Source: Cryptosporangium arvum DSM 44712
GTDB lineage: Bacteria > Actinomycetota > Actinomycetes > Mycobacteriales > Cryptosporangiaceae
Length of the DNA: 64,000 bases
Assembly (NCBI RefSeq): GCF_000585375.1
Contig: NZ_KK073874.1
Span: 4,805,251 to 4,869,250 of the forward strand
Direction of reading: 5' to 3'
Shown here piece after piece: positions 25,829 through 35,413 of this stretch; within the stretch, counting starts at the first letter, position 1; each line of letters starts with the position of its first letter. A model generated the notes under the pieces. The model was given only the letters and a program-made list of their open reading frames with translations. It was not told where the DNA came from and did not search any database. The position numbers and the translations under genes were made by a program.

Positions 25829-28800
25829 ATGAACATCGGGCTGTTGGGCCCGCTGGAGGTGCGCGACTCCGCGGGTCGTTCGGTGGCCGTCACCGGCGTA
25901 CGTCAGCGCGCACTGCTGTGCCGGCTGGCACTGGATCCGGGGCGGCTGGTGACCGTGGACCGGCTCGTCGACGACGTGTGGGACGCGGACCCGCCGGCGG
26001 CGCCGGGCAACACGTTGCAGTCGGCGATCTCGCGCCTGCGCCGTGATCTGCACCGGGCCGGGCCACCGGGGCGTGACGCGATCGGGTCGCACCCGGCGGG
26101 GTACCGGCTGGCCCTCCCCCCGTCCCGGGTGGACCTGCACGAGTTCGGGCGGCTGGTCGCGGCGGGCACGTCCGCGCTGCGCTCCGGGGACGCCGCGCTG
26201 GCGGCCCAGTTGTTGCGCGACGCGCTGGGGTTGTGGCGGGGGCCCGCGCTGGCCGACGCCGGCGACGCCGCGTTCGTGGTCGCCGCCGCCGCGCAGGCCG
26301 AGGAGCTGCGTCTCACCGCGCTGGAGGGCCGGATCTCCGCGGACCTGGAGCTGGGCGCCGATCCGGGGGCGCTGGTCACCGAGCTGAGCGCGGCGTGCGC
26401 CGCCCATCCCCTGCGCTAAGGGCTCGCCGCGCGGCTGGTGCGGGCGCTGGTCGCGGCGGGGCGGCGGGCGGAGGCGCTGGAACGGTTCGCGGTCGTCCGC
26501 CGGGAGCTCGCCGACCGGCTCGGCGTCGACCCGGGGCCGGAACTGCGCAGCGCCCACCTGGCGGCGCTGCGCGAGGAGGCACCACCGGTGCCCGAGGGGC
26601 GCGGGAACCTCCCGGCGGCGCTGACGAGTTTCCTGGGGCGCACGGAGGAACTGGCGCGGATCGGCTCGTTGCTGGATTCGGGCCGGTTGGTGACGCTCAC
26701 CGGGCCCGGTGGGGTGGGCAAGACCCGGCTGGCGCTCGAGGCCGCGTCGGCGGCGACACCCGGCGGGGCGTGGCTGGTGGAGCTGGCCGGGGCCGGGGCG
26801 TCGCCGGGGGCGCTCGCATCGGCGGTCCTGGCGGTGCTGGCCCGGCCCACGGTGGTGCTCTCGTCCACGGTCGGTGCACCGGAGGAACAGCTCCTCGAGG
26901 TCCTGCGCACCCGCCGGGTCCTGCTGGTGCTCGACAACGCCGAGCCGGTGGTGGAGCCGCTGGCCGTGCTCCTGACGCGGGTCCTGCGGGCGGCGCCGGG
27001 CGTGCGTGCGCTGGTGACCAGCCGGGAGCCGCTGGGGGTGACGGGTGAGGCACTGTGCCCGGTGGCGCCGTTACCGGATTCGCCGTCGGTCGCGTTGTTC
27101 GCGGCCCGCGCCGCGGCGGTGCGGCCGGGGTTCGAGGTCACCGCGGAGAACGCGGCCGAGGTCGCGCGGATCTGCCGGGCGCTCGACGGGCTGCCGCTGG
27201 CCATCGAGCTGGCCGCGGCGCGGCTGCGGTCACTGAGCCTGGCCGAGGTCGCGTCCCGCCTCGACGACCGGTTCGCGCTGCTCGGTCGCGGAAGCCGCGG
27301 TGGGGCGGCGCGGCACCGCACGCTGCGCGCGGTGATGGACGGCAGCTGGGAGCTGCTGTCGGGCCCGGAGCGGGCGTTGCTGCGGCGGCTCGCGGTGTTC
27401 GCCGGTGCGGCGTCGCCGGCCGCGATCGACGCCGTCTGCGGTTTCGGGCCCGACGTGGTCGCCGACCTGGTCGACCGGTCGCTGGTGGTGCCGGTCGACG
27501 GCCCGGACGGGCGCCGGTACCGGCTGCTGGAGACCGTCCGCGCGTACGCCGCGGAGCGGCTCGCGGAGGCCGGCGAGGGTGCACTGGTCTCCGCGTCCCA
27601 CACCACGTTCTTCCTCGACGTCGCCGAGCGCGACGAGCCGGTGCTGCGGAGCGGCGAGCAGCTCGGGGCGATCGCGCGGTTCCAGGCCGGGTACGCGGAT
27701 CTGGATGCGGCGACGGTGCGGGCGCTCGAGGTGGGCGAGGTCGCCGTGGCGCGGCGGCTGGTGGCGGCGCGGCTGTGGTTCTGGTGGCTGACCGGCCAGC
27801 GGCGGGCCGCGGCGACGTGGGCGGAACGGGCTTTGGGGGAGGTTACTGGTCCGCTCGACACCGCGACCGGGTTGTGTCTGCTGGCAGCGTCCGCGGTTCC
27901 GGCCGGGTCGGCCGGGGCCGCCGGGGCTGCCGGGGCTGCCGGGGCTGCCGGGGCTGCGGAGGAGACGGCCGGGGCGTGGTTCGCCCGGGCGGCGGAGCTG
28001 GCCGGGGGTCGGGCGGAGCTGTGGGAGGCCGTGTCCGGGCTCGATCATCCGGCGAGCATGGTCGCGGCGGCGTGGCTGGGGGGTGGCGACCCGTCCTGGA
28101 TGGCGGCGGCCGCGGCCCGGTTCGCGCACCACCCCGACCCGTGGTGCCGCGCGGCGAGCCGGGTGCTGGCCGGTCACGCGGCCTGGGACGCCGGTGACGC
28201 CGACCGGGCGCACGCCGCGTTCGCCGCCGCCCGGGCGCTGTTCACGCCGCTGGGCGAGCGGTGGGGGTTGCTGCTGGCCGCGTCCAGCATCGCGATGGTG
28301 ACCGCGGCCGAGGAACCGGCCGCGGCCCTGGCCGCGCTCCGGGAGGCCGAGGCACTGGCCGAGGAGCTCGACGGGCTCAGCGAGGTACCGGAGCTCCTGG
28401 TCCAGATCGCGACGCTCGCGGGTCGCCTCGGTGACCAGGAGGGAGCGGCCGGCTCGCTCCGGCGGGCCGAGGAGTTCGCGGCCCGCGCGGAGGATCCCCT
28501 GCTGGGGGCCCGGATCGCCCACGCCCGCGGCGAGATCGCCCGGTACGGCGGCGACCTCGAGGCCGCGTACGCCCACCACCGGTCGGCGCTGGCTCTCCTC
28601 CCGGGAGCGGGCGCCGATCAGGCCCGTGGGGGGCCGGCGGCGGGGCGGTTCGCGGCGCAGTTGCACTCGTGTGTGGCTCGAGTGGAGGCGGAGCGGGGTT
28701 CTCCGGAGGCCGGTGGCCGGCACGGACGTGCGCTGCTGCTCTCGGCGCGCACGGGGGATGCTCCGCTGCGCGCTGACGTGCTCGAGCGGTTCGCCGCCTG

Positions 28801-29392
28801 GTGCGCCGGTCCCGCCGTCGCTGCGACTGCCGGCCAGCGGGTCGGCGGAAGGACAGCGGTCGGGGCCGGTGGTTTCGAGGCCGGCCAGGCCGCGTCCGAC
28901 ACGAGGGTGGACACGACAGATGGGGACGCGGTGAGGGCCGACACCGCGGGAAACGGCTCGATCGGGGTGCCGCGCGAGTTGGATGAGGCGTTCGGCGGGA
29001 CGGTCGGTTCGGCGGTCGCGGGAGACGGGGCCGCGAGGACCGGTGGCCACGCGTCGGGCGCGCCGGGCGAGCAGGGGCGCGTGGCCGAGGCACGCGCTCG
29101 GCGGGGCGCGCGGGCGCTGGGAGCCGCATGGGCACTGCGCCACGGCGGCACGCGGAGGGGCGGTGAGCCGGCGGCGGGTGGAGCGGCTACCTCGGCACCT
29201 GGGGCCGAGCAGCTCCTCCACGCGGAGGACTCTCCGCGGGCGGTGGAGGAACCGGTGGTGCCGCGGGGTGGGGTACCAGAGGCGGCGTGGGCCTGGGAGA
29301 CACTTCGGGGTGTGCTCGAGGCAGAGACGTTCGCCGCGGAGTGGCGCGCCGGGTCGACGTTGACGGATCCGGAACGGACGCTGGGAGAGTGA
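25829..29392 (+). pseudogene. AfsR/SARP-type regulator interrupted by an in-frame TAA
   Basis: Two frames in the same phase form one AfsR-like protein of about 1187 residues, split by TAA at 26417-26419. Upstream (196 aa) are the OmpR-like winged helix (MNIGLLGPLEVRDSAGRSVA on) and most of the BTAD domain. Downstream (984 aa from GTG 26438) the BTAD end RRAEALERFAVVRRELADRL continues. Then come an NB-ARC ATPase (P-loop GPGGVGKT, VLLVLDNAE) and a long helical, then disordered tail. The stop replaces the residue before the expected Arg-Leu of AAHPLR-x-RLAARL. It may be a nonsense mutation, a sequencing error, or a split gene with reinitiation. Confidence 0.8.
27911..27955. repeat. 9-bp tandem repeat inside the AfsR-like gene
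   Basis: Five tandem units of GCCGGGGCT (the first ending GCC) encode an Ala-Gly-Ala linker. The unit keeps the frame. Its copy number may vary between strains. Confidence 0.85.
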
Positions 29393-30375
29393 CCACACCC
29401 CCGCCGACCGCGACCACGCTTCCGGCCGAGCTCCGCCCTGATTGCGCGAACTGCGCCGCGCTCTGCTGCGTGGCGCTGCCGTTCGCACGGTCCGCGGACT
29501 TCGCCGTCGACAAGCCCGGCGGCCGACCCTGCACGAACCTCACCAGCGACGACCGCTGCTCCATCCACGCGCGCCTCCGCCCCTCCGGGTACACCGGCTG
29601 CACGGTGTTCGATTGTCTCGGCGCCGGGCAGCACGTCACCCAGCACACGTTCGGTGGCCGCTCCTGGCGCGACGCACCGGACGTCGCGGTGGGCATGTTC
29701 GAGGTGTTTCCCGTGGTGCGGCGGTTGCACGAGCTGCGCTGGTACGTGGCGGAGGCACTGGGGCTGGCCGCGTCCGCGGAACTCCACCCGCAGCTGGGTG
29801 ACGCCGCCGAGCGTCTCCGCGTGCTCGCCGACGGCTCCCCCGATCAGCTCCGCGACTGCGACACCGATGCGCTGCGGGCCGAGTTCACTCCCCTCCTCCG
29901 CGCCGCGAGCGCCCTCGCCCGCTCCGCAGCCGTGCGCACCAACTCACCCGGTGCCGGCACACCCGACGCGGTCGCACCCGGCGCAGGCGACGGTGCCGCA
30001 GCCGGGCGGCGCGGCGCTCGCGCGAGGCAGGCCCGGCGAGGACGGGACGGGGGGCGACCACGGCCGCCCGGTGGCCGGGGCACGGAGCACGGGCCCGTCG
30101 AGTGGGCGGGAGCCGATCGGATCGGAGCCCGGCTGGGTGGGGCGAAGCTGCGGGGAGCCAACCTCCGCGGCACCTATCTCATCGCCGCGGACCTGCGGGG
30201 GGCGGACCTGCGCGACGCCGACCTCACCGGCGCCGACCTGCGCGACGCCGACCTGCGCGGAGCAGACCTCACCACCGCGCTGTTCCTCACCCCGTCCCAG
30301 CTGGCCGCCGCCCGTGGCGACCACACCACCGTGATCCCCGCCCGCCTGCCGCGCCCAGGGCACTGGGGCACCTGA
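29389..30375 (+). CDS. Cys-rich CxxC/pentapeptide-repeat protein
   Basis: The predicted protein has 328 residues from GTG 29389, which overlaps the AfsR-like stop (GTGA). The N-terminal part has a YkgJ-like metal-binding pattern, CANCAALCC, with more Cys in CTNL, DDRCSIH and YTGCTVFDCLG. A poorly conserved Gly/Arg-rich linker follows. The C-terminal 55 residues are pentapeptide repeats (GANLRGTYLIAADLRGADLR, then DADLTGADLR and so on). Metal binding and a beta-helix are inferred; the role is unknown. Confidence 0.82.
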   Translation: MTTPPPTATTLPAELRPDCANCAALCCVALPFARSADFAVDKPGGRPCTNLTSDDRCSIHARLRPSGYTGCTVFDCLGAGQHVTQHTFGGRSWRDAPDVAVGMFEVFPVVRRLHELRWYVAEALGLAASAELHPQLGDAAERLRVLADGSPDQLRDCDTDALRAEFTPLLRAASALARSAAVRTNSPGAGTPDAVAPGAGDGAAAGRRGARARQARRGRDGGRPRPPGGRGTEHGPVEWAGADRIGARLGGAKLRGANLRGTYLIAADLRGADLRDADLTGADLRDADLRGADLTTALFLTPSQLAAARGDHTTVIPARLPRPGHWGT

Positions 30376-30470
30376 TCGCGTATCCGCCCCGATGACTCCC
30401 ACCGAGCCCCCACGGCCGCCGCAGGCCTCAACATCCCCACGACGGCAGGCACGACCCGAATTGGTTCCGG

Positions 30471-31376
30471 CTACAGGGTCGCCGCCCACTCAGTGAGGAT
30501 CTTCGCGTACCGGGCCGGTTCGAACTGGTGCATCATATGCAGCGCGTCGGGCACCGACTCGTAGGCGACGGGCACCCCCGCCGACTCCATCAACCGCCGC
30601 GCCTGCGCCGCCTGTTCGTCGGAGAGGGCGCCGATCAACGATCCCGTCTCCGGATCGACGGACCGGGCGTGGTGCGTGAGGAGAACCGGCGTCTTGACCT
30701 GCGTCAGCATGAGTTCGTGCGGGCAGTGCAGCGCGACGGTGCCCTCGTAGAAGACGCGAGCCCACTCCGGGTCGTATTCCTTGAGGTGCTGCGGGATCTC
30801 GTCGGCGCGGAAGAAGCCGGCCATCGGCGACGAGGACGTGTTGGCGGCGTCGCAGTAGCCGACCCAGTCCCCGATGCTCCACTGGTCGCCCAGGTGGTCG
30901 CGGAGCAGCGCGAACAGTGGCCCGGCGGCCTGACGGATCGAGTGCCCGTACGCGGGGACGAGTTCGGACGCGAAGAACGGCGGGTCCTCGCACAGCGCGC
31001 CGCGGACCTGTCCGGGCATCGCGTACGCCGAGAGCCACGAGGCCAGCACGCCCCCGGACGAGTTGCCGGCCACGACGGCCGGGCGCCCCACCACCAGCGC
31101 GAGGAACCGCACCAGGTCGTTGCCGAAGTTGTCGAGGCTGTAACGCTTCGGAGTCCAGGTGCTGCGGCCCTGACCGCGCAGGTCAACAGCGTAGACGTGG
31201 AAGTTCTCGGCGAGGATGCCCATCGCGTCCTCGTAGACCCACCAGGAGCCGGTCTGCTCGGGGATCAGCAGTAGCGCCGGGTTGTCCGGCGAGCCGGCGG
31301 TCGCGTAGTTCAGCCGCACCTCACCGAGGTCGGCCTGCTGTTCGGGGTAGGAGTGGGGAACGAAAGTAGGCGTCAT
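30471..31376 (-). CDS. alpha/beta hydrolase, likely meta-cleavage product hydrolase
   Basis: This 301-residue protein has the nucleophile elbow GNSSGG (AVVAGNSSGGVLASWL). An acid is likely near HHARSVDPETG and the base His is in PDALHMMHQF. In place of the usual GxSxG first residue context it has NSSGG, as in several C-C bond hydrolases. It is the last gene of an operon with an extradiol dioxygenase, an FAH-family enzyme and a FAD hydroxylase, so cleavage of a ring-fission product is the best inference (MhpC-like role). Confidence 0.85.
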   Translation of the reverse strand: MTPTFVPHSYPEQQADLGEVRLNYATAGSPDNPALLLIPEQTGSWWVYEDAMGILAENFHVYAVDLRGQGRSTWTPKRYSLDNFGNDLVRFLALVVGRPAVVAGNSSGGVLASWLSAYAMPGQVRGALCEDPPFFASELVPAYGHSIRQAAGPLFALLRDHLGDQWSIGDWVGYCDAANTSSSPMAGFFRADEIPQHLKEYDPEWARVFYEGTVALHCPHELMLTQVKTPVLLTHHARSVDPETGSLIGALSDEQAAQARRLMESAGVPVAYESVPDALHMMHQFEPARYAKILTEWAATL

Positions 31377-31386
31377 TGCGTACTCC

Positions 31387-32307
31387 TCACACGGAGTGGG
31401 CCCCGGTCATCAGGGCCGCGAGGTCGTCGGGGGCGAGGAACGACGGTGGGGGCGGTGGTCCCCACTGGTAGAGCGAGCGGACGCCCTCCCAGACCTCGGG
31501 TGTCCACAGCGCGTCGTCGACGATGCAGTCGAGGTCGGAGTGGTACTCGGCGAAGTTGCCCGCCGGATCTTTGAGGTACCAGAAGAAGTTCGAGCCGATC
31601 GCGTGCCGGCCGAGCCCCCACACGTGACGGGCCGGGTCGGCCTCGAGCATCGCCGAGGCGCCGCGCCCCACCTCGTCGACGTCGTCGACCTGCCACGAGG
31701 TGTGATGCAGGAAGCTCACCGGGGCGCGCTGGACCAGCACGTTGTGATGGTCGGTCGAGCAGCGCAGGAACGCCGCGACCCCGGGCACCGTGTCGCTGAC
31801 CCGGAAGCCGAGGCCGTCGGTGAAGAACCGGTGGGAGGTGTCGTGGTCGGTGGAGCCGAGGACGACGTGCCCGAGTTTGCGGGGCCGGACGGGACCGTCG
31901 CGGAGCACGGCGTCGGCGCGGGCATCGGGGCGGGCCACGTCGCCGGGGCGGTTGACCGCCGGTGGCGGCGTCGGTGTCGCCGACAGCCGCGGGGCGAGCG
32001 AGACGGTGACCACCACCTGGGTGCCGCGGTCCGTGGCCCGCACCGTGGTCGCCGTCCGCTCCGCGGCGATTCCCAGGCGGCTCAGACCGTGGGCGGCCCG
32101 GTCCAGGTCGTCGGGGTGGTCGGCGCCGACGCCGAGCGCGATCAGCCGGCGCCGGGCGGAGGAGGTGACGGTCAGCTGTTCTCCCCCGTCCGCGGTGGCG
32201 AACCGCCCGCCGCCCAGCGGGGTGAGCCCGAACTCGGTGTAGAAGGTTGCCGCCGCGGCCACGTCGGGCACCCCGAGCGTGACGCCGGTGAGGCGGTGCA
32301 GGCTCAT
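31387..32307 (-). CDS. extradiol ring-cleavage dioxygenase (VOC family)
   Basis: The 306-residue type I extradiol dioxygenase has two VOC modules. The iron ligands of the C-terminal module are visible: His147 in LGHVVLGS, His201/202 in FLHHTSW and Glu254 in NFAEYHSD. It would open a catechol ring next to the hydroxyls. Its ATG overlaps the stop of the FAH-family gene. A proline-rich linker (about 112-120) joins the modules. The substrate is probably the product of the FAD hydroxylase of the same operon. Confidence 0.9.
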   Translation of the reverse strand: MSLHRLTGVTLGVPDVAAAATFYTEFGLTPLGGGRFATADGGEQLTVTSSARRRLIALGVGADHPDDLDRAAHGLSRLGIAAERTATTVRATDRGTQVVVTVSLAPRLSATPTPPPAVNRPGDVARPDARADAVLRDGPVRPRKLGHVVLGSTDHDTSHRFFTDGLGFRVSDTVPGVAAFLRCSTDHHNVLVQRAPVSFLHHTSWQVDDVDEVGRGASAMLEADPARHVWGLGRHAIGSNFFWYLKDPAGNFAEYHSDLDCIVDDALWTPEVWEGVRSLYQWGPPPPPSFLAPDDLAALMTGAHSV

Positions 32308-33146
32308 GAGGTTGCCACGCAGCGCTGACGCAGCGTTCCGATGCCCTCGACGGAGGTCTCGACGACGTCGCCGGGGCGTAGGAACCGCGGTGGGGTGCGG
32401 GTGCCGCCGACACCGGCGGGGGTTCCGGTGAAGATCACGTCACCCGGGTACAGCGGCACGACCGCGGACAGCCGCTCGACCAGCTCGGGGATCCCGAAGA
32501 TCAATTGCGACGTGGTGCCGCGCTGGACGGTCTCGCCGTTGATCGTGCACGTGATGGTGAGCGAGTCGGGGAGTTCGTCCGGGCTGACCAGCCACGGGCC
32601 CTGGGGCGCGAACCCGCGGTAGGACTTGCCCAGGGAGAACTGCGGGGGCACCCCGGCCAGTTGCAGGGTCCGCTCGGAGTAGTCCTGGCCGACGGTCAGA
32701 CCGGCCACCCGCGACCAGCCGTCACCGGCCGGGACCCGGTCGGCGCGCCGGCCGATGATCACGACGAGTTCGGCTTCCCAGTCGACGGTGTCCGCGGGGA
32801 GGGCCAGTTCGCCGACCGGGCCGGCGAAACTGCCGACGAATTTGGTGAACACCGACGGCGACGCCGGGATCTGCAGGCCGGACTCGAGCACGTGGTCGCG
32901 GTAGTTCAGGCCGATCGCGAACACCTGGCGCGGATCGGGTGACGGGGGGCCGAGTTCGTCGGGGCGCAACGGATCCCCCGCCACCCCGGCGACCGAGGCG
33001 GCCCAGGCCACGAACTCGGGCCAGGCGTCGTACACCGACCGCGGATCGGGTCCGAACGCCCCGTCGCTGGCCTTCGCGACGTCCACCGCCGTGGCGCCGT
33101 CCGGGGAGACCAGGACGGTCCGGCCGGCGCGAGTGGCTATCCGCAT
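32304..33146 (-). CDS. fumarylacetoacetate hydrolase family protein
   Basis: The 280-residue protein has the FAH core: FAIGLNYRDHVLESGL, then SPSVFTKFVGSF. The metal-binding acidic set is in VDWEAELVVIIG, and GLTVGQDYSERTLQL and DVIFTGTPAGVG follow. Members act as acylpyruvate hydrolases, decarboxylases or hydratases on ring-fission products. In this operon it would take the place of the hydratase MhpD. It overlaps the preceding monooxygenase gene by 10 bp. Confidence 0.9.
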   Translation of the reverse strand: MRIATRAGRTVLVSPDGATAVDVAKASDGAFGPDPRSVYDAWPEFVAWAASVAGVAGDPLRPDELGPPSPDPRQVFAIGLNYRDHVLESGLQIPASPSVFTKFVGSFAGPVGELALPADTVDWEAELVVIIGRRADRVPAGDGWSRVAGLTVGQDYSERTLQLAGVPPQFSLGKSYRGFAPQGPWLVSPDELPDSLTITCTINGETVQRGTTSQLIFGIPELVERLSAVVPLYPGDVIFTGTPAGVGGTRTPPRFLRPGDVVETSVEGIGTLRQRCVATS

Positions 33147-34564
33147 GACAGCAGTCCTTTCAGATCGACGGCAGTGAGGTCGTGGCCGCGCCAGGCGATG
33201 TGCTGGTCGGGCCGGACGAGCAGGTAGGGGCCCTCGCCGGGTAGCACGGTGAGCGGGACCGCCGCGGCGAGGGCCGCGACGTCCGGCCCGGGCGGACCGA
33301 TCAGCGTGAACCCGCGGCCCAGGTCGTCGTAGAGGGCGTGGCCGGGCGCCACCCAGGTGTGGGGCAGGCGCGCGCCCGGCCGGGTCGACGGCACGTACCG
33401 GCGCACGTCGAGGGGGGCCGGGTCTCCGTAGGAGTACCCGAGCACCAGGCCGAGGGAGTGGAACTCCTCGGCCTTGGTCTCCTGCAGCGTGGTGGGCGTC
33501 AGATCGGCGCGCAGGTTGCGGACCGCGGACGCGATGGTCTGCTCCGCGACGCCGCGCCGCTCGGGCTCGTAGGTGGCCAGCAGGCCGGGACCGGCCCAGC
33601 CCTGGAGTACCGCGGCGACCTTCCAGCCGATGTTCACCGCGTCGCCGACGCACGTGTTGAAGCCGTGCCCGCCGTAGGGCGGGTTGACGTGGGCGGCTTC
33701 ACCGACCAGGAACACCCGGTCGGTGGCGAACCGGTCGGCCAGCAGCATCCGCGGTGTCCACGGATCGGTCGACAGCAACTCGATGTCCGGGGTGAGCGAA
33801 CCGAGCAGACCCGCGATCAGCGACCCGAAGTCGCCGACCCCGGCGAAGCTCGCCCACCACGTGCCGTCGCGATCGAGCGGCCCCACCGCGCCGGGCACCG
33901 TGGCGCCCAGCACCCAGTAGTGCAGCGCGTCGCCCAGGGCCGGTCGCAGGTCCTTCGACCGGAACACCGCGTTGAGGTTGGCCCGCGGCGCCGAGTCACC
34001 CACGAGTTCCACGCCGAGCCCCGCCCGCACGGTGCTGCGCCCGCCGTCGCAGCCGAGCAGGTACTCCACGTCGACCCGGTAACGCGACCCGTCGGCGCGC
34101 TCGATCTCGCCGGTCACCTGCTCACCGGACGCGGTGAAGCCCACGAGCCGGGAGCCGAGGCGCAGGTCGGCCAGTCCCCCGGCCCGCAGGTGGTCACGCA
34201 GCACGGTTTCGACGACCGGCTGCGCCACCTGCTGGCCCGACTCGGCGGCCAGCCCGTCCTCGGCCGCGGTCAGGCCGAACACGTCGTCGAACTCGGTGAG
34301 CACGGACCCGGACAGCGAGTCGCAGAACACCACCCGCCGGCACCAGCCGGCCGACAGCGGCGCGGCCCGGCGTACCGCCTCGGCCACACCCCAGCGGCGG
34401 AACAGCTCCATCGTCCGGGCACTCGTGGTCTTCGCGCGCGGCCGGGCCCAGCTGATCTCCGCGCGCGGCTCGACGACGATCGACGCCACCCCGTGGTGGG
34501 CGAGTTCAGCCGCCGCGGCCAGCCCGGACGGGCCTCCACCGGCGATCAGTACGTGGTGTGTCAC
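33137..34564 (-). CDS. FAD-dependent aromatic hydroxylase (MhpA-like)
   Basis: This 475-residue class A flavoprotein starts at GTG 34564 (VTHHVLIAGGGPSGLAAAAE). It has the DG motif LLGCDGGRSTVRAGLGV and the second FAD motif VFLVGEAAHVNPPYGGHGFN, and a short C-terminal thioredoxin-like domain without Cys. It likely adds a hydroxyl to a phenol to give a catechol for the dioxygenase two genes on. It is the first gene of the operon and is divergent from an IclR regulator, as mhpA is from mhpR. Confidence 0.9.
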   Translation of the reverse strand: MTHHVLIAGGGPSGLAAAAELAHHGVASIVVEPRAEISWARPRAKTTSARTMELFRRWGVAEAVRRAAPLSAGWCRRVVFCDSLSGSVLTEFDDVFGLTAAEDGLAAESGQQVAQPVVETVLRDHLRAGGLADLRLGSRLVGFTASGEQVTGEIERADGSRYRVDVEYLLGCDGGRSTVRAGLGVELVGDSAPRANLNAVFRSKDLRPALGDALHYWVLGATVPGAVGPLDRDGTWWASFAGVGDFGSLIAGLLGSLTPDIELLSTDPWTPRMLLADRFATDRVFLVGEAAHVNPPYGGHGFNTCVGDAVNIGWKVAAVLQGWAGPGLLATYEPERRGVAEQTIASAVRNLRADLTPTTLQETKAEEFHSLGLVLGYSYGDPAPLDVRRYVPSTRPGARLPHTWVAPGHALYDDLGRGFTLIGPPGPDVAALAAAVPLTVLPGEGPYLLVRPDQHIAWRGHDLTAVDLKGLLSCG

Positions 34565-34612
34565 GCCGATTAAGGTGCGCGAGGTGACCCGTGACTCGCA
34601 GCAGGCGTTCCG

Positions 34613-35374
34613 ATGAGTGGTACGCCGCCCCGCCGCTCGGGGCGGCCGGCCCAGGGCGAACCGATCCTCGAGAGGGCGTTCCGCATCCTCGGCGCTTTCA
34701 CCGAAGCCGGGCAGGCCCTGCCGCTGGGCGCGCTGGCCGCGCGCGCCGCGCTCCCGAAGTCCACGACGTCGCGGATCGCCACGCAACTGGTCGCCGTGGG
34801 TGCCCTCGAACGCCGCGGCGACGGCGATTTCGTCGTGGGGCTGCAGTTGCTGGAGATCGCCTCGCTCGCGCCCCGTGGCCACGGGTTGCGGGCCGCGGCC
34901 CTGCCGTTCCTCGAGGACCTGCACCAGGTCACCCGCCAGCACATCCTGCTCGGCGTCCGCGACGGCCGGCAGGCCGTGCTGGTCGAGCGCCTGTCGGCGC
35001 GGGACGCGACCGCGGTGAAGTACCGCGTCGGCGGGCGGCTCCCGCTCACCGAGACCGGCATCGGCATCGCGCTGCTCGCGTACGCCCCCGACGACGTGCG
35101 CGACGAAGCGCTGGCGGCGGCGGCCGACCCGCCCCGCATCCGTCAGCTGCTCGCGACCGTGCGCTCCGCCGGGGTCTGCGCCGTGACCGGCCCCAACCCG
35201 GTCGGCCGCGGCCCGGTCACGGTGTCGAGCGTCGCCGCCCCGATCCTGAGCCGCACCGGCGATCTGCTGGGGGCCATCTCGCTGGTCGCCCCCGACGACG
35301 AGGGCGTGCAGGTCGCCGCCCGCGTCGCCGTGCGCACGGCGAGCCTCGCGATCGCCCGCGCGGCCGAGAGCTGA
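34613..35374 (+). CDS. IclR-family transcriptional regulator
   Basis: The 253-residue protein has an N-terminal winged helix (ILERAFRILGAFTEAGQALP, then LAARAALPKSTTSRIATQLV). The C-terminal IclR effector domain includes GVRDGRQAVLVERLS and LPLTETGIGIALLAYAP. IclR proteins such as MhpR and PcaR control aromatic catabolic operons. The 48-bp divergent gap to the hydroxylase gene has no obvious long palindrome, but control of that operon is very likely. Confidence 0.92.
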   Translation: MSGTPPRRSGRPAQGEPILERAFRILGAFTEAGQALPLGALAARAALPKSTTSRIATQLVAVGALERRGDGDFVVGLQLLEIASLAPRGHGLRAAALPFLEDLHQVTRQHILLGVRDGRQAVLVERLSARDATAVKYRVGGRLPLTETGIGIALLAYAPDDVRDEALAAAADPPRIRQLLATVRSAGVCAVTGPNPVGRGPVTVSSVAAPILSRTGDLLGAISLVAPDDEGVQVAARVAVRTASLAIARAAES

Positions 35375-35413
35375 ACGTCGTGGTCGCCGACCGGCCACCG
35401 AAACGTTCAGCCC

